DNA from: DATFQE01 sp963738205 | GTDB lineage: Bacteria > Actinomycetota > Thermoleophilia > Gaiellales > Gaiellaceae | Reading direction: 5' to 3' | Assembly: GCA_963738205.1 (NCBI GenBank) | Contig: CAVTVQ010000007.1 | Location: 930,001 to 994,000 of the forward strand | Length of the DNA stretch: 64,000 bases | Shown: positions 41,787 through 48,849 of the stretch, one piece after another | Numbering within the stretch: the stretch's first letter is position 1 | Layout of the letters: each line of letters opens with the position of its first letter | The notes under the pieces: model-generated | What the model saw: the letters and a program-made list of their open reading frames with translations, nothing else | Database searches by the model: none | What the model was told of the DNA's origin: nothing | Position numbers and translations under genes: made by a program

Positions 41787-42989
41787 ATGAGAGTTCCTCT
41801 CCCCACTCTCCATCTGGCGGCCGCTTTCGCGGTCGCGGCTCTAGCAGGTGGCGTCGTCGCACTCGGCGGCGCTGCCTTGCTCGGAGTCGTGGTGGTGGAC
41901 GATTCGAAGACCCCGGTCTTCCCGATCGATTCCCGCGCCGCCAGGTCGGATCAGCCGACGACCTTCCGCCGCGACCCGGGGCCGCTGACCATCCGCGAGA
42001 TCTACCGGCGGGCGGCCCCGGGGGTCGTGCAGATCACTTCGACGACGCTCACCGAGGGCCAGATCGACCCGCTGTTCGGGTTCCCGCTCCCGCAGCAGGA
42101 GCAGAAGGCGGAAGGCTCCGGCTTCGTGATCGACGAGTCCGGCTACGTCGTCACCAACTACCACGTCGTCGCCGGCGCGACCGACATCGAGGTCAGCTTC
42201 TCCAACAAGGAGAGCATGAAGGGCAGGGTCGTGGGCACCGACCAGGCCACCGACGTCGCCTTGCTCAAGGTGGACGCCGACGCGCGCGCACTGACGCCGC
42301 TCGAGCTCGGCAACTCCGAGCTGGTGCAGGTCGGTGACTCCGTCGTCGCGATCGGCAACCCGTTCGGGCTCGAGCGCTCGATCACCGCCGGCATCGTGAG
42401 CGCGCTGCAGCGCACGATCGAGTCGCCGGCCGAGTCGCCGATCGACCGCGTCATCCAGACCGACGCGCCCATCAACCGCGGCAACTCGGGCGGTCCGCTC
42501 CTCGATGCGGCCGGCCAGGTGATCGGCGTGAACACGCAGATCGCAACCGGCTCGTCGTCCGAGGTCGGGAACGTCGGCATCGGCTTCGCCGTCCCGATCA
42601 ACACGGTTCGGGACGTCGTCGACCAGCTCCAACGAAAGGGCCGCGTCGACCACGCCGAGCTCGGCGTCGACGTGCAGGAGTTGAACAGCGAGATCGCCGA
42701 CCTGTTCCGGCTGCCGGTCGAGAAGGGGCTGCTGGTGATCCGCGTCAAGGACGGGACCGGGGCCGAAAAGGCCGGGATCAAGGCGGGCGAGACGCAGGTC
42801 GTCGTCGCGGGCCAAAGCTGGTTGCTGGGCGGCGACATCCTGACGAAGGCGGGTAGCTCGAAGCTCGAGAGCTCAGCCGACCTCCAGCGCGTCGTCGCCA
42901 CCGCCAAGCCCGGACAGCGGGTCAAGCTCGAGCTCTACCGCGGTGACCAGAAGAAAACGGTCACCGTCGCCCTCGCGCGTCGTCGCTAG
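41787..42989 (+). CDS. HtrA/DegP-like trypsin-type serine protease (S1C) with PDZ domain
   Basis: Membrane-anchored quality-control protease, 400 aa. An N-terminal hydrophobic anchor (residues 9-37) is followed by the protease domain with the full triad His126 (NYHVV), Asp156 (TDVALL) and Ser234 (RGNSGGPL), then one PDZ domain (about 305-395). It acts outside the membrane on misfolded envelope proteins. AAGGAA precedes the ATG. The 161-base gap upstream is less GC-rich than its neighbours and probably carries the promoter; I could not pick a convincing -35/-10 pair. Confidence 0.93.
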   Translation: MRVPLPTLHLAAAFAVAALAGGVVALGGAALLGVVVVDDSKTPVFPIDSRAARSDQPTTFRRDPGPLTIREIYRRAAPGVVQITSTTLTEGQIDPLFGFPLPQQEQKAEGSGFVIDESGYVVTNYHVVAGATDIEVSFSNKESMKGRVVGTDQATDVALLKVDADARALTPLELGNSELVQVGDSVVAIGNPFGLERSITAGIVSALQRTIESPAESPIDRVIQTDAPINRGNSGGPLLDAAGQVIGVNTQIATGSSSEVGNVGIGFAVPINTVRDVVDQLQRKGRVDHAELGVDVQELNSEIADLFRLPVEKGLLVIRVKDGTGAEKAGIKAGETQVVVAGQSWLLGGDILTKAGSSKLESSADLQRVVATAKPGQRVKLELYRGDQKKTVTVALARRR

Positions 42990-43000
42990 CCTTCCGCGCC

Positions 43001-43363
43001 ATGGAGGAGCGGGAGGGTCCGGCACCAGGCCGGGTCGTCCTCGAGGACGAGCAGCTCGTCGAGCAGCACGAGCTCTGGTTCGAGGACGTAGACGACCACT
43101 CGGGCTGGTGGTGCGTGTCCACGAACCCGTTTCCCTGTCCGGCGCCCGGCTGCGCGTTCGTGGCCGAGTTCATGACGGCCGCGCACCTCGTGCTGGTGTG
43201 GGAAGAGCGCGATGACCCCAACCTGCTCCGTCACGCAGCGCGGGCGCGCGAGGTCCGGCGGAACCCGCACGTGGTCGAGTACGAGTCCACCTACGGGGCC
43301 AGCCTCTCGTACTACCTCTGGGAGGCCTCCGGCAGACCCGTCCACGGCGTGCGCGGGAAGTGA
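43001..43363 (+). CDS. Hypothetical protein with a CP..GC motif
   Basis: A 120-residue soluble acidic protein of no recognised family. Three Cys (one in WWCVSTN, two in PCPAPGCAF) and a following His in TAAHLVLVW could form a small zinc site. The C-terminal half is predicted helical. Its stop overlaps the GTG of the YbdK-like ligase gene, so a link with that enzyme is possible. ATG start 11 bases after htrA. Confidence 0.6.
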   Translation: MEEREGPAPGRVVLEDEQLVEQHELWFEDVDDHSGWWCVSTNPFPCPAPGCAFVAEFMTAAHLVLVWEERDDPNLLRHAARAREVRRNPHVVEYESTYGASLSYYLWEASGRPVHGVRGK

Positions 43364-44454
43364 TCGAGCGCCACTTCGGCCGTAGGCCTCCATGGTCGGT
43401 CGGCGTCGAGGAGGAGATCATGCTCCTCGATGCGGAGACGTTCGAGCTCGTTCCCGCCTCGGCGGAGCTGATCGAAGAGGCAGGAGCACTCGACCACGGG
43501 CAGCTCAAGACGGAGCTGTTCGCATCGGTCATCGAGCTCACGACCGACCCGTGCGACTCCGTTGCTGACGTAGCCGCGGCTCTGCGCGGGCTGCGGCGCG
43601 GAGCGGACGAAGCCGCCGGCCGGCTGGGGCTCAGGCTTGCGGCGGTGGGCACGCACCCGTGCGCGGTTGCGCGCCGGCAGGAGATCGCCGACGACCCGCG
43701 CTACCGCGAGTTCGTCGAGTACGCCGGCGTGTCGGCGAAGCGCCAGGGCGTGAACGGCCTGCACGTGCACGTGGAGATGCCCAGCGCCGAGGCGTGCTTC
43801 ACCGCGCTCGAGGGCGTGCTGCCATGGCTGCCGCTCGTGCTGGCGCTGTCGGCCAACTCGCCGTACCTCGCGGGCCAGGAGACCGGGCTCGCCTCCAACC
43901 GGGCCGAGATCCTGGCGCAGCTGCCGCGGAGCGGCGCGCCGCCGGCGTTCGGGTCGTTCGAGGGGTGGGAGAGATTCGTGGAGCGCTTCGTGACGGCGGG
44001 GCTCGCCGACGGCTATACGCGCTTCTGGTGGGACGTGCGCCCGCATCCCCACTTCGGGACGCTGGAGGTGCGCATGCCCGACCAGCCGACGGCACTCGAG
44101 CGGACGGTGGCGTTCAGCGCGCTCCTCCAGACCCTCTGCGCCCACTTCGCGGGTGCAGGTGACGGCGCCGCCGCCGACCGCGGCGTCTACGCGCAGAACC
44201 GCTGGGCGGCCCTGCGGTTCGGCGCCGAAGCCGAGCTCCTGCACCCCGTGGAAGACCGCACGGCGACCGTCCCCGAGCTCGTGCGCGAGCTATTCGAGCT
44301 CGTCGCCGAAACGACGTCCGAGCTCGGCACCGCCGAGCTCTTCGCGTCGTTCGCTCAACCCCGGCCGGAGGGGCGCCGCCAACTCGAGGTGGGGCGCGCG
44401 AGCGGCCTGCAGGCAGTGTGCGCGGACGTGGTCGAGCGCTCGCTAGTCTCCTGA
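43360..44454 (+). CDS. Glutamate-cysteine ligase family carboxylate-amine ligase (YbdK-type)
   Basis: GCS2-family ligase, 364 aa, near YbdK length. Landmarks are SVGVEEEIMLLD near residue 15, GVNGLHVHVEMP near residue 128, LSANSPYLAGQETGLASNRAE and FWWDVRPHPHFGTLEVRMPDQPT (in parts near residue 225). Members join Glu to Cys or other amines with ATP; YbdK itself has weak gamma-glutamylcysteine activity, and EgtA is a relative in ergothioneine synthesis. No egtBCD genes are present here. GTG start overlaps the upstream stop. Confidence 0.88.
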   Translation: MIERHFGRRPPWSVGVEEEIMLLDAETFELVPASAELIEEAGALDHGQLKTELFASVIELTTDPCDSVADVAAALRGLRRGADEAAGRLGLRLAAVGTHPCAVARRQEIADDPRYREFVEYAGVSAKRQGVNGLHVHVEMPSAEACFTALEGVLPWLPLVLALSANSPYLAGQETGLASNRAEILAQLPRSGAPPAFGSFEGWERFVERFVTAGLADGYTRFWWDVRPHPHFGTLEVRMPDQPTALERTVAFSALLQTLCAHFAGAGDGAAADRGVYAQNRWAALRFGAEAELLHPVEDRTATVPELVRELFELVAETTSELGTAELFASFAQPRPEGRRQLEVGRASGLQAVCADVVERSLVS

Positions 44455-44457
44455 ACG

Positions 44458-44676
44458 ATGGCCATCCAGGACGAGACGCTCCAGGTCACGGGCATCCGCT
44501 GTGAGCGCTGCGTGCATCGGCTCGCGGGCGCACTCCAGGGTCATGACGGCCTCGAGTACGCGAACGCGAACCTGATCGGGCAGGTCGTCCTCAAGTTCGA
44601 CGACGAGCGCACCGATCTCGACGCGATCCTGGCAGCAATGGCCAACGCGGGCTTCCGCCCGCTGACCGCGGTCTAG
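44458..44676 (+). CDS. Heavy-metal-associated (HMA) domain protein
   Basis: A 72-residue protein with a ferredoxin-like HMA fold of the CopZ kind. The metal-binding loop is GIRCERCVHRL (CxxC at residues 14-17). The rest follows the beta-alpha-beta pattern (VVLKFDDERTDLDAILAAMANAGF). It could carry Cu(I) or Zn(II) to a partner, but there is no metal ATPase or CsoR gene in the window. ATG 3 bases after the YbdK-like gene; convergent with the next gene by a 4-base overlap. Confidence 0.85.
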   Translation: MAIQDETLQVTGIRCERCVHRLAGALQGHDGLEYANANLIGQVVLKFDDERTDLDAILAAMANAGFRPLTAV

Positions 44677-45092
44677 TCCCTGCGGCCGCGCTCGGCGACG
44701 GTGTCGTCGAGGCGGTCGCCGAGCAGCGCTGGCGACTCGTGGATGCCGTCGTTGGGCTCGACGCCCTCGCGGGCGTCGACCCGATCCTGGACGACCTCGC
44801 GGTCGTCGAACCCGGGTGGATCGTCGACCGTCGTGTCGGCCAACCCGTAGTGCGCGGCGACGGCCGCCTCGTCGACGTCGCCGTCGACCTTCGGCGACTC
44901 GGACACCATGTCCTTGCTCACGGTGAGCACGAGCCGCTCGCCCGCCTCGTCCAGGTTCGCGAACTGCTCGGGGACGGCGTGCTTGCTCTTGCGCAGGAAT
45001 CCCTGTTCGACGATGTATTTGCCGTTCACCTTGTCCACGAGCTGGCCGACGACCTTCTCGTCGTCGTGCGTCACGACGTCGTAGCCATGCAT
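44673..45092 (-). CDS. PRC-barrel-like stress protein, unknown function
   Basis: A 139-residue acidic soluble protein. The N-terminal 75 residues (YDVVTHDDEKVVGQLVDKVN, then KYIVEQGFLRKSKHAVP) look like a PRC-barrel or DUF2171-type beta domain. The C-terminal half is rich in Asp and Glu, low in complexity and probably disordered. GGGGGA lies 6 bases before the ATG. It is divergent from the SigR-like sigma gene, with the sigma promoter in the gap. Confidence 0.6.
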   Translation of the reverse strand: MHGYDVVTHDDEKVVGQLVDKVNGKYIVEQGFLRKSKHAVPEQFANLDEAGERLVLTVSKDMVSESPKVDGDVDEAAVAAHYGLADTTVDDPPGFDDREVVQDRVDAREGVEPNDGIHESPALLGDRLDDTVAERGRRD

Positions 45093-45129
45093 CGATTCCC
45101 CCTTGATTGCTCCGTCGCCTCATACCCGC

Positions 45130-45156
45130 GGGAATAGGCCCTCAAACGGCGTCGTT
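45130..45156 (+). promoter_or_regulatory. SigR-type promoter (GGGAAT-N18-GTT)
   Basis: GGGAAT at 45130-45135 is followed by exactly 18 bases and GTT at 45154-45156, the consensus for promoters read by actinobacterial SigR/SigH. It lies 33 bases before the ECF sigma ATG, implying positive autoregulation of the sigma and its anti-sigma in thiol stress. Confidence 0.75.
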
Positions 45157-45188
45157 AAGGGGGATCAGGAAGCTGGTAGGTTGGCCGG

Positions 45189-45776
45189 ATGGGCGAGACG
45201 ACGCACGAGGATGCCCGTCGGCTGGCGGAAGGAGCGCGCGATCGGGTGCGCTTCGAGGAGGAGGCTCTGGCCCTGGCCGATCAGGTGTACTCGGTGGCCC
45301 GGCACTTGTCGGGATCGAAGGAGGAGGCGGAGGATCTCGTCCAGGAAACCTACGCCCGCGCGTTCCGGAGCTGGCGCTCGTTCACGCCCGGGACGAACCT
45401 GCGGGCCTGGCTGATGCGCATCATGACCAACCTCAACATCGACCGCGGCCGGCGGAAGCAGCGGTCGCCGGACACGCAGCCGCTCGAGGAAGGCGACTAC
45501 TACCTCTACAACCGTCTCTCGGACTCGCTCTCCGAGGAGAGTCCGCAGGAGGAGCAGGTGCTGCGGCGCCTGTCGCAGAACGACGCGGTCACGGCGCTGT
45601 CGGCCGTGCCGCACGACTTCCGCGACGTCGTCGTCCTCGTCGACATCGGCGACTTCTCCTACCAGGACGCGGCGCAGATCCTGGACATCCCGATCGGGAC
45701 GGTCATGTCCCGTCTGCACCGGGGGCGGCGCATCCTGAAGCAGGAGCTGGCGGATACTGTGGTCGAGAACTCATGA
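45189..45776 (+). CDS. ECF RNA polymerase sigma factor, SigR/SigH-like
   Basis: Extracytoplasmic-function-type sigma factor, 195 aa. Region 2 (YSVARHLSGSKEEAEDLVQE, RSWRSFTPGTNLRAWLMRIM) and region 4 (VVLVDIGDFSYQDAAQILDI, then IGTVMSRLHRGRRIL) are complete, with the SigR-like linker between. Together with an RsrA-like partner (ATGA overlap) and a SigR-type promoter, it most likely controls thioredoxin, proteasome and other thiol-oxidative stress genes. ATG start with weak ribosome site. Confidence 0.92.
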   Translation: MGETTHEDARRLAEGARDRVRFEEEALALADQVYSVARHLSGSKEEAEDLVQETYARAFRSWRSFTPGTNLRAWLMRIMTNLNIDRGRRKQRSPDTQPLEEGDYYLYNRLSDSLSEESPQEEQVLRRLSQNDAVTALSAVPHDFRDVVVLVDIGDFSYQDAAQILDIPIGTVMSRLHRGRRILKQELADTVVENS

Positions 45777-46015
45777 CGCTCCTGCCCGCCGAGGATCCCT
45801 GCGACAAGTGCGAGCAGATGCTCCAGCCCTACCTAGACCGGGAGCTGACGGAGACGGAGCGGCACGAAGCCGAGCTTCATCTCGAGGGCTGCGCCTACTG
45901 CCGGGCGCGCTACCGGTTTGAGGAGAAGCTGCGGATGTTCGTGCGCCAGGCGGCCGTTCAGCAGATGGACCCGCGGCTCAAGCAGAAGCTCGCGTCGCTG
46001 CGCACGGCCCTCTAG
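45773..46015 (+). CDS. Zinc-binding anti-sigma factor, RsrA-like
   Basis: Anti-sigma factor, 80 aa, with the ZAS motif Hx3Cx2C (His36, Cys40, Cys43) and an upstream Cys10/Cys13 pair. The spacing almost exactly mirrors RsrA (Cys11, His37, Cys41, Cys44), in which disulfide formation releases zinc and frees SigR. It is translationally coupled to the sigma gene. No transmembrane segment, so it works in the cytoplasm as expected for a redox sensor. Confidence 0.9.
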   Translation: MTLLPAEDPCDKCEQMLQPYLDRELTETERHEAELHLEGCAYCRARYRFEEKLRMFVRQAAVQQMDPRLKQKLASLRTAL

Positions 46016-46026
46016 TTCAGGAGGGC

Positions 46027-46728
46027 CTAGCTGACAGCCCGCTCCGGCCCGACGACGACGACGAGCCGGCGCGGGTTCTTGCCGCCCGGAAGCGGCTTCG
46101 ACACCACGTCGAGCTGTGACGCGAGCCGGCGGGCGAGCGCGGCTCCACCGGGCTCGAAGTAGACCGCCGTCTCCGGATAGTCGAAGCGGTCGGCGCGGCG
46201 CACGCTCTTGACGGTGTAGGCGAGCGACGTGATCCGGTCTGCCACCCGCCGCGTGTAGCGAATGTTGCCGCTGCCGTTGAGGACGTCCACGGACACCTTC
46301 CACGTCGGCGGCAGCTTCTCGGTGCGGCCGGCGGCGGCCGGCGCGTGCTCGGACGCGGCACCCGGCATGACGGTGAAGGCCGCACCGATCGCCACGACGA
46401 GGGCGAGCACGGCCGCCAGGGTTGCGGCCCGGCGCCCGGGATTCCGGTCGAACGGCCGCATCGGCACGGGTAGCCCGGCCAGGCGGCGCGCCTCGCGGCG
46501 GTCGATCTCGAGCGACGTCGCGTAGAGCAGCAGCGCCAGCGTCGCGCTCTCGCTCGACGGAAAGCGGTACAGGCGCCCGGTCTCGAGCCACGAGACCTCC
46601 TCGGGCGTCAGCTTCGCGTGCTTGGCAGCGTCCTGGAGCGTCAACTGCCGATGCAGGCGGGCAGTCGCAAGCGGCGAGCGATCCGAGCTGGGCTCGAGCG
46701 GAGGGACGAAAGCCATGGCTGTCTTCAC
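46027..46728 (-). CDS. HTH - transmembrane - LytR_C domain protein (RodZ-like layout)
   Basis: A 233-residue membrane protein. Residues 20-85 form an XRE/HTH_25-type helix-turn-helix (LATARLHRQLTLQDAAKHAK, EEVSWLETGRLYRFPSSES). Residues 103-123 are a transmembrane helix, and after a short linker comes a LytR C-terminal domain (WKVSVDVLNGSGNIRYTRRVAD). RodZ has the same inside-HTH/outside-beta plan and links the cytoskeleton to the wall; LytR_C domains occur in wall-polymer transfer proteins. GTG at 46728 used; an ATG 12 bases later is possible. Confidence 0.78.
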   Translation of the reverse strand: MKTAMAFVPPLEPSSDRSPLATARLHRQLTLQDAAKHAKLTPEEVSWLETGRLYRFPSSESATLALLLYATSLEIDRREARRLAGLPVPMRPFDRNPGRRAATLAAVLALVVAIGAAFTVMPGAASEHAPAAAGRTEKLPPTWKVSVDVLNGSGNIRYTRRVADRITSLAYTVKSVRRADRFDYPETAVYFEPGGAALARRLASQLDVVSKPLPGGKNPRRLVVVVGPERAVS

Positions 46729-46781
46729 GGTTCTTCGGGATCGAGGCCGTACCTGCGTGGGACTCGTTCCGTGGCGGAGCC

Positions 46782-47300
46782 TCAGGTGCCGTCGCGGAGC
46801 GAGTCCCGTAGGTCATCGGCGGAGTCGACGTCTCCTGGAGGGCCGAAGTCGTCGGCGGGGATCAGCAAGGGCTGCAGGGCGCGGGCGCCGTCGTCGGGGA
46901 CGCTCTGCCAGACCGACCGCGCCAGGAGCACCGGGTGCCCGCGGTCGCCGCCGTAGCTCGCGGCGACGACCTCGGCGCCAGTGTCGCGCCAGGCGTCGAT
47001 CACGCGGTCGATCGCCTCCGGCCGCAGATCCGGCCCGTCGGCCAGGACGACGACGGCTGCGTCGACGTCGCCACCGAGCGCACCCAGCCCGCAGCGGAGG
47101 GAGGCGCCCGGCCCCTGCTCCCACTCGGGGCACTGCACGATGCGAGCGTCAGAGGTGAGCGGGTAGGCCCCGGCCACGACGACGACGTCGCCGACCGAGC
47201 TGCTGCGGACGCGCTCCAGCACGCGCGGGAGCAGGAGCGCCTGCTTGGGCGAGCCGAACCGGGACGCCGCTCCGGCCGCGAGCACGACCGCCGAGATCAC
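46782..47300 (-). CDS. Molybdenum cofactor nucleotidyltransferase, MocA/MobA-like
   Basis: NTP-transferase, 172 aa, starting ISAVVLAAGAASRFGSPKQALLL, the nucleotide-binding loop of MocA/MobA/CoxI-type proteins. LADGPDLRPEAIDRVIDAW carries the Mg-binding Asp, and GHPVLLARSVW the cofactor-side motif. MocA adds CMP to molybdopterin for xanthine-oxidase-family enzymes, which fits the molybdenum hydroxylase genes upstream on the same strand. GTG start; 38 bases downstream of the cyclophilin gene. Confidence 0.85.
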   Translation of the reverse strand: MISAVVLAAGAASRFGSPKQALLLPRVLERVRSSSVGDVVVVAGAYPLTSDARIVQCPEWEQGPGASLRCGLGALGGDVDAAVVVLADGPDLRPEAIDRVIDAWRDTGAEVVAASYGGDRGHPVLLARSVWQSVPDDGARALQPLLIPADDFGPPGDVDSADDLRDSLRDGT

Positions 47301-47338
47301 GCGAGGAACGCTACGTGCAGTGGGGGCGACAGCGAGCT

Positions 47339-48010
47339 CTAGGTGGTGCGGTGGCTCATCTTGGTGATCACGACCGCCTGCGTCGGCTGCTCCGTGGCCG
47401 GGTCCCCGAGCTCGCCGATCTTCGTGACCACGGGCAGCCCCTCTGTCACCTTCCCGATCACCGCGTACTGCGGTGGCAGTCCGATATCGGCTCCCGTCAC
47501 GACGAAGAACTGGCTGCCCGAGGTTCCAGGGGCCTCGTCCTGCGTCTTGGCCATGGCGACGACGCCCTTGGTGTAGGTGGTGGTCGGCCTGGGCTTGTCT
47601 ACGGTGGAGTAGCCCGGGCCGCCTGAGCCGGTCGCGGTCGGGTCGCCGCCCTGGATCACGAAGCCCGGGACGATGCGATGGAACGTCGTGTCGTCGTAGA
47701 AGCCGGCGTCCGCCAGCGAGGCGACCGAGGCGGTCGTCTTCGGCGCCGCCTTCGGGTCGAGCGTGATCGTGAAGGAACCGCAGTTCGTCTCGACGACGAG
47801 CTCGTGCGTCTTGCCGGCCTCCAGCTCGGATGTCGGCTGCGTCTGTCCGCCGCTGCTCTTGGGCTTCGGCGGGGCGACCTGGCTGCAGGAGCCCGGCGGG
47901 CTCACCTCCGACGTGACCGCGCTCGTGTCGTCCGAGCTCGCGCTGTTGTCGTCTCCGCCGCCACAACCGGCCAGCGCGACGACGGCCAGGAGTACCGCGA
48001 GGCGCTTCAG
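47339..48010 (-). CDS. Cyclophilin-type peptidyl-prolyl isomerase lipoprotein
   Basis: Extracytoplasmic proline isomerase, 223 aa. A leader ending LAVVALAGC (Cys17) makes it a lipoprotein, followed by a Ser/Pro-rich linker and a compact bacterial cyclophilin domain (FYDDTTFHRIVPGFVIQGGDP, then GTSGSQFFVV). No ATG, GTG or TTG fits: the codon that precedes LysArgLeuAla is CTG, which overlaps the upstream stop as CTGA, mirroring the GTGA/ATGA overlaps elsewhere. Either a rare CTG start is used or a base is miscalled. It sits inside the molybdenum hydroxylase operon without evident functional link. Confidence 0.85.
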   Translation of the reverse strand: MKRLAVLLAVVALAGCGGGDDNSASSDDTSAVTSEVSPPGSCSQVAPPKPKSSGGQTQPTSELEAGKTHELVVETNCGSFTITLDPKAAPKTTASVASLADAGFYDDTTFHRIVPGFVIQGGDPTATGSGGPGYSTVDKPRPTTTYTKGVVAMAKTQDEAPGTSGSQFFVVTGADIGLPPQYAVIGKVTEGLPVVTKIGELGDPATEQPTQAVVITKMSHRTT

Positions 48011-48849
48011 GGGGCCACCTCGGCGAGCGCCCGGTCGATCAGCGCGCGCGCGAGCTCGAGCTTGTAGGCGGTTCCGGGCAGCGGGGTCGCCGTCTCGAGG
48101 TCGTCGGCCGACTGCACCGCCCAGGGAATCGGCGCGACGCCTGAGAGCGCCAGCCGGGTCTCGCTGCCCCTCCGCACTGCTGCGACGCCCACGAGCGGGA
48201 ACGAGAACAGCTTGCGATCCATCGCCTTGAGGTAGGTGCTCGCCTCCGGCGCGGGCACGTCCAGCTCCAGGATCAACTCCCCGGGTACCAGCGTCGTCGT
48301 CGAGCGATCGTCGTCGGTGGGGAGCCGGTACAGGTCGCTGACCGCAAGCTCGCGCTCCGTCGTGCGCAGGCGGGCGCCGAGCGCGACCAGCGCAGCCGCG
48401 GGGTCGGACGGGTGCGCCGAGGCGCAGCGCTCGTTGCCAAAGGCGGCGTGCTCGCGGTGCGCGCCCGACTTCGCGAGGCACCGCTCGCCGCCGTGCAGCC
48501 AGCAGGGGAACTGCAGCCGCCAGTACCAGCAGCGCGTGGCCTGCAGGAGGTTGCCGCCGATCGTGCCCATCGCCCGCACCTGCGGCGACGCGGCGAGCCG
48601 GCAGGCCTCGCGGAGGGCGTGCGGGATGCCCGGGTCGACCTCGAGCTCGCGGAGCGTCGTGCCCGCGCCGATGCGGGTGTCGTCGATTCCCTTCGGCACG
48701 ACCTCGCGCAGCTCCACGAGCGTCTCCGCCTCGACGAGGTGGTCGCGGAGCAGCGGCACGACCTCGGTGCCGCCGGCGAGTGCGAGCGCGGCCCCGTTCG
48801 CAAGGGCCGCCGTCGCCTCCTCGAGCGTCTCAGGCCGTAGGAGCCGCAA
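48007..48849 (-). CDS. Molybdenum hydroxylase FAD-binding subunit with 4Fe-4S loop
   Basis: FAD subunit of a xanthine-oxidase-family enzyme, 280 aa from a TTG that overlaps the large-subunit gene by 20 bases. FAD motifs ALAGGTEVVPLLRD near residue 30 and RAMGTIGGNLLQATRC near residue 105 are intact. After the second motif comes an insertion with Cys in TRCWYW, FPCWLHG, ERCLAKS and ERCASAHPSD. This is the layout of YagS/PaoB-like subunits that hold an extra 4Fe-4S cluster. Electrons would run Mo, 2Fe-2S, FAD, with the extra cluster tuning the path. Confidence 0.88.
   Translation of the reverse strand: MRLLRPETLEEATAALANGAALALAGGTEVVPLLRDHLVEAETLVELREVVPKGIDDTRIGAGTTLRELEVDPGIPHALREACRLAASPQVRAMGTIGGNLLQATRCWYWRLQFPCWLHGGERCLAKSGAHREHAAFGNERCASAHPSDPAAALVALGARLRTTERELAVSDLYRLPTDDDRSTTTLVPGELILELDVPAPEASTYLKAMDRKLFSFPLVGVAAVRRGSETRLALSGVAPIPWAVQSADDLETATPLPGTAYKLELARALIDRALAEVAP

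Noticed and set aside
43001..43363. C2H2 zinc finger transcription factor
   Set aside because: The Cys and His spacing does not fit a classical finger, and no basic DNA-binding region is present.
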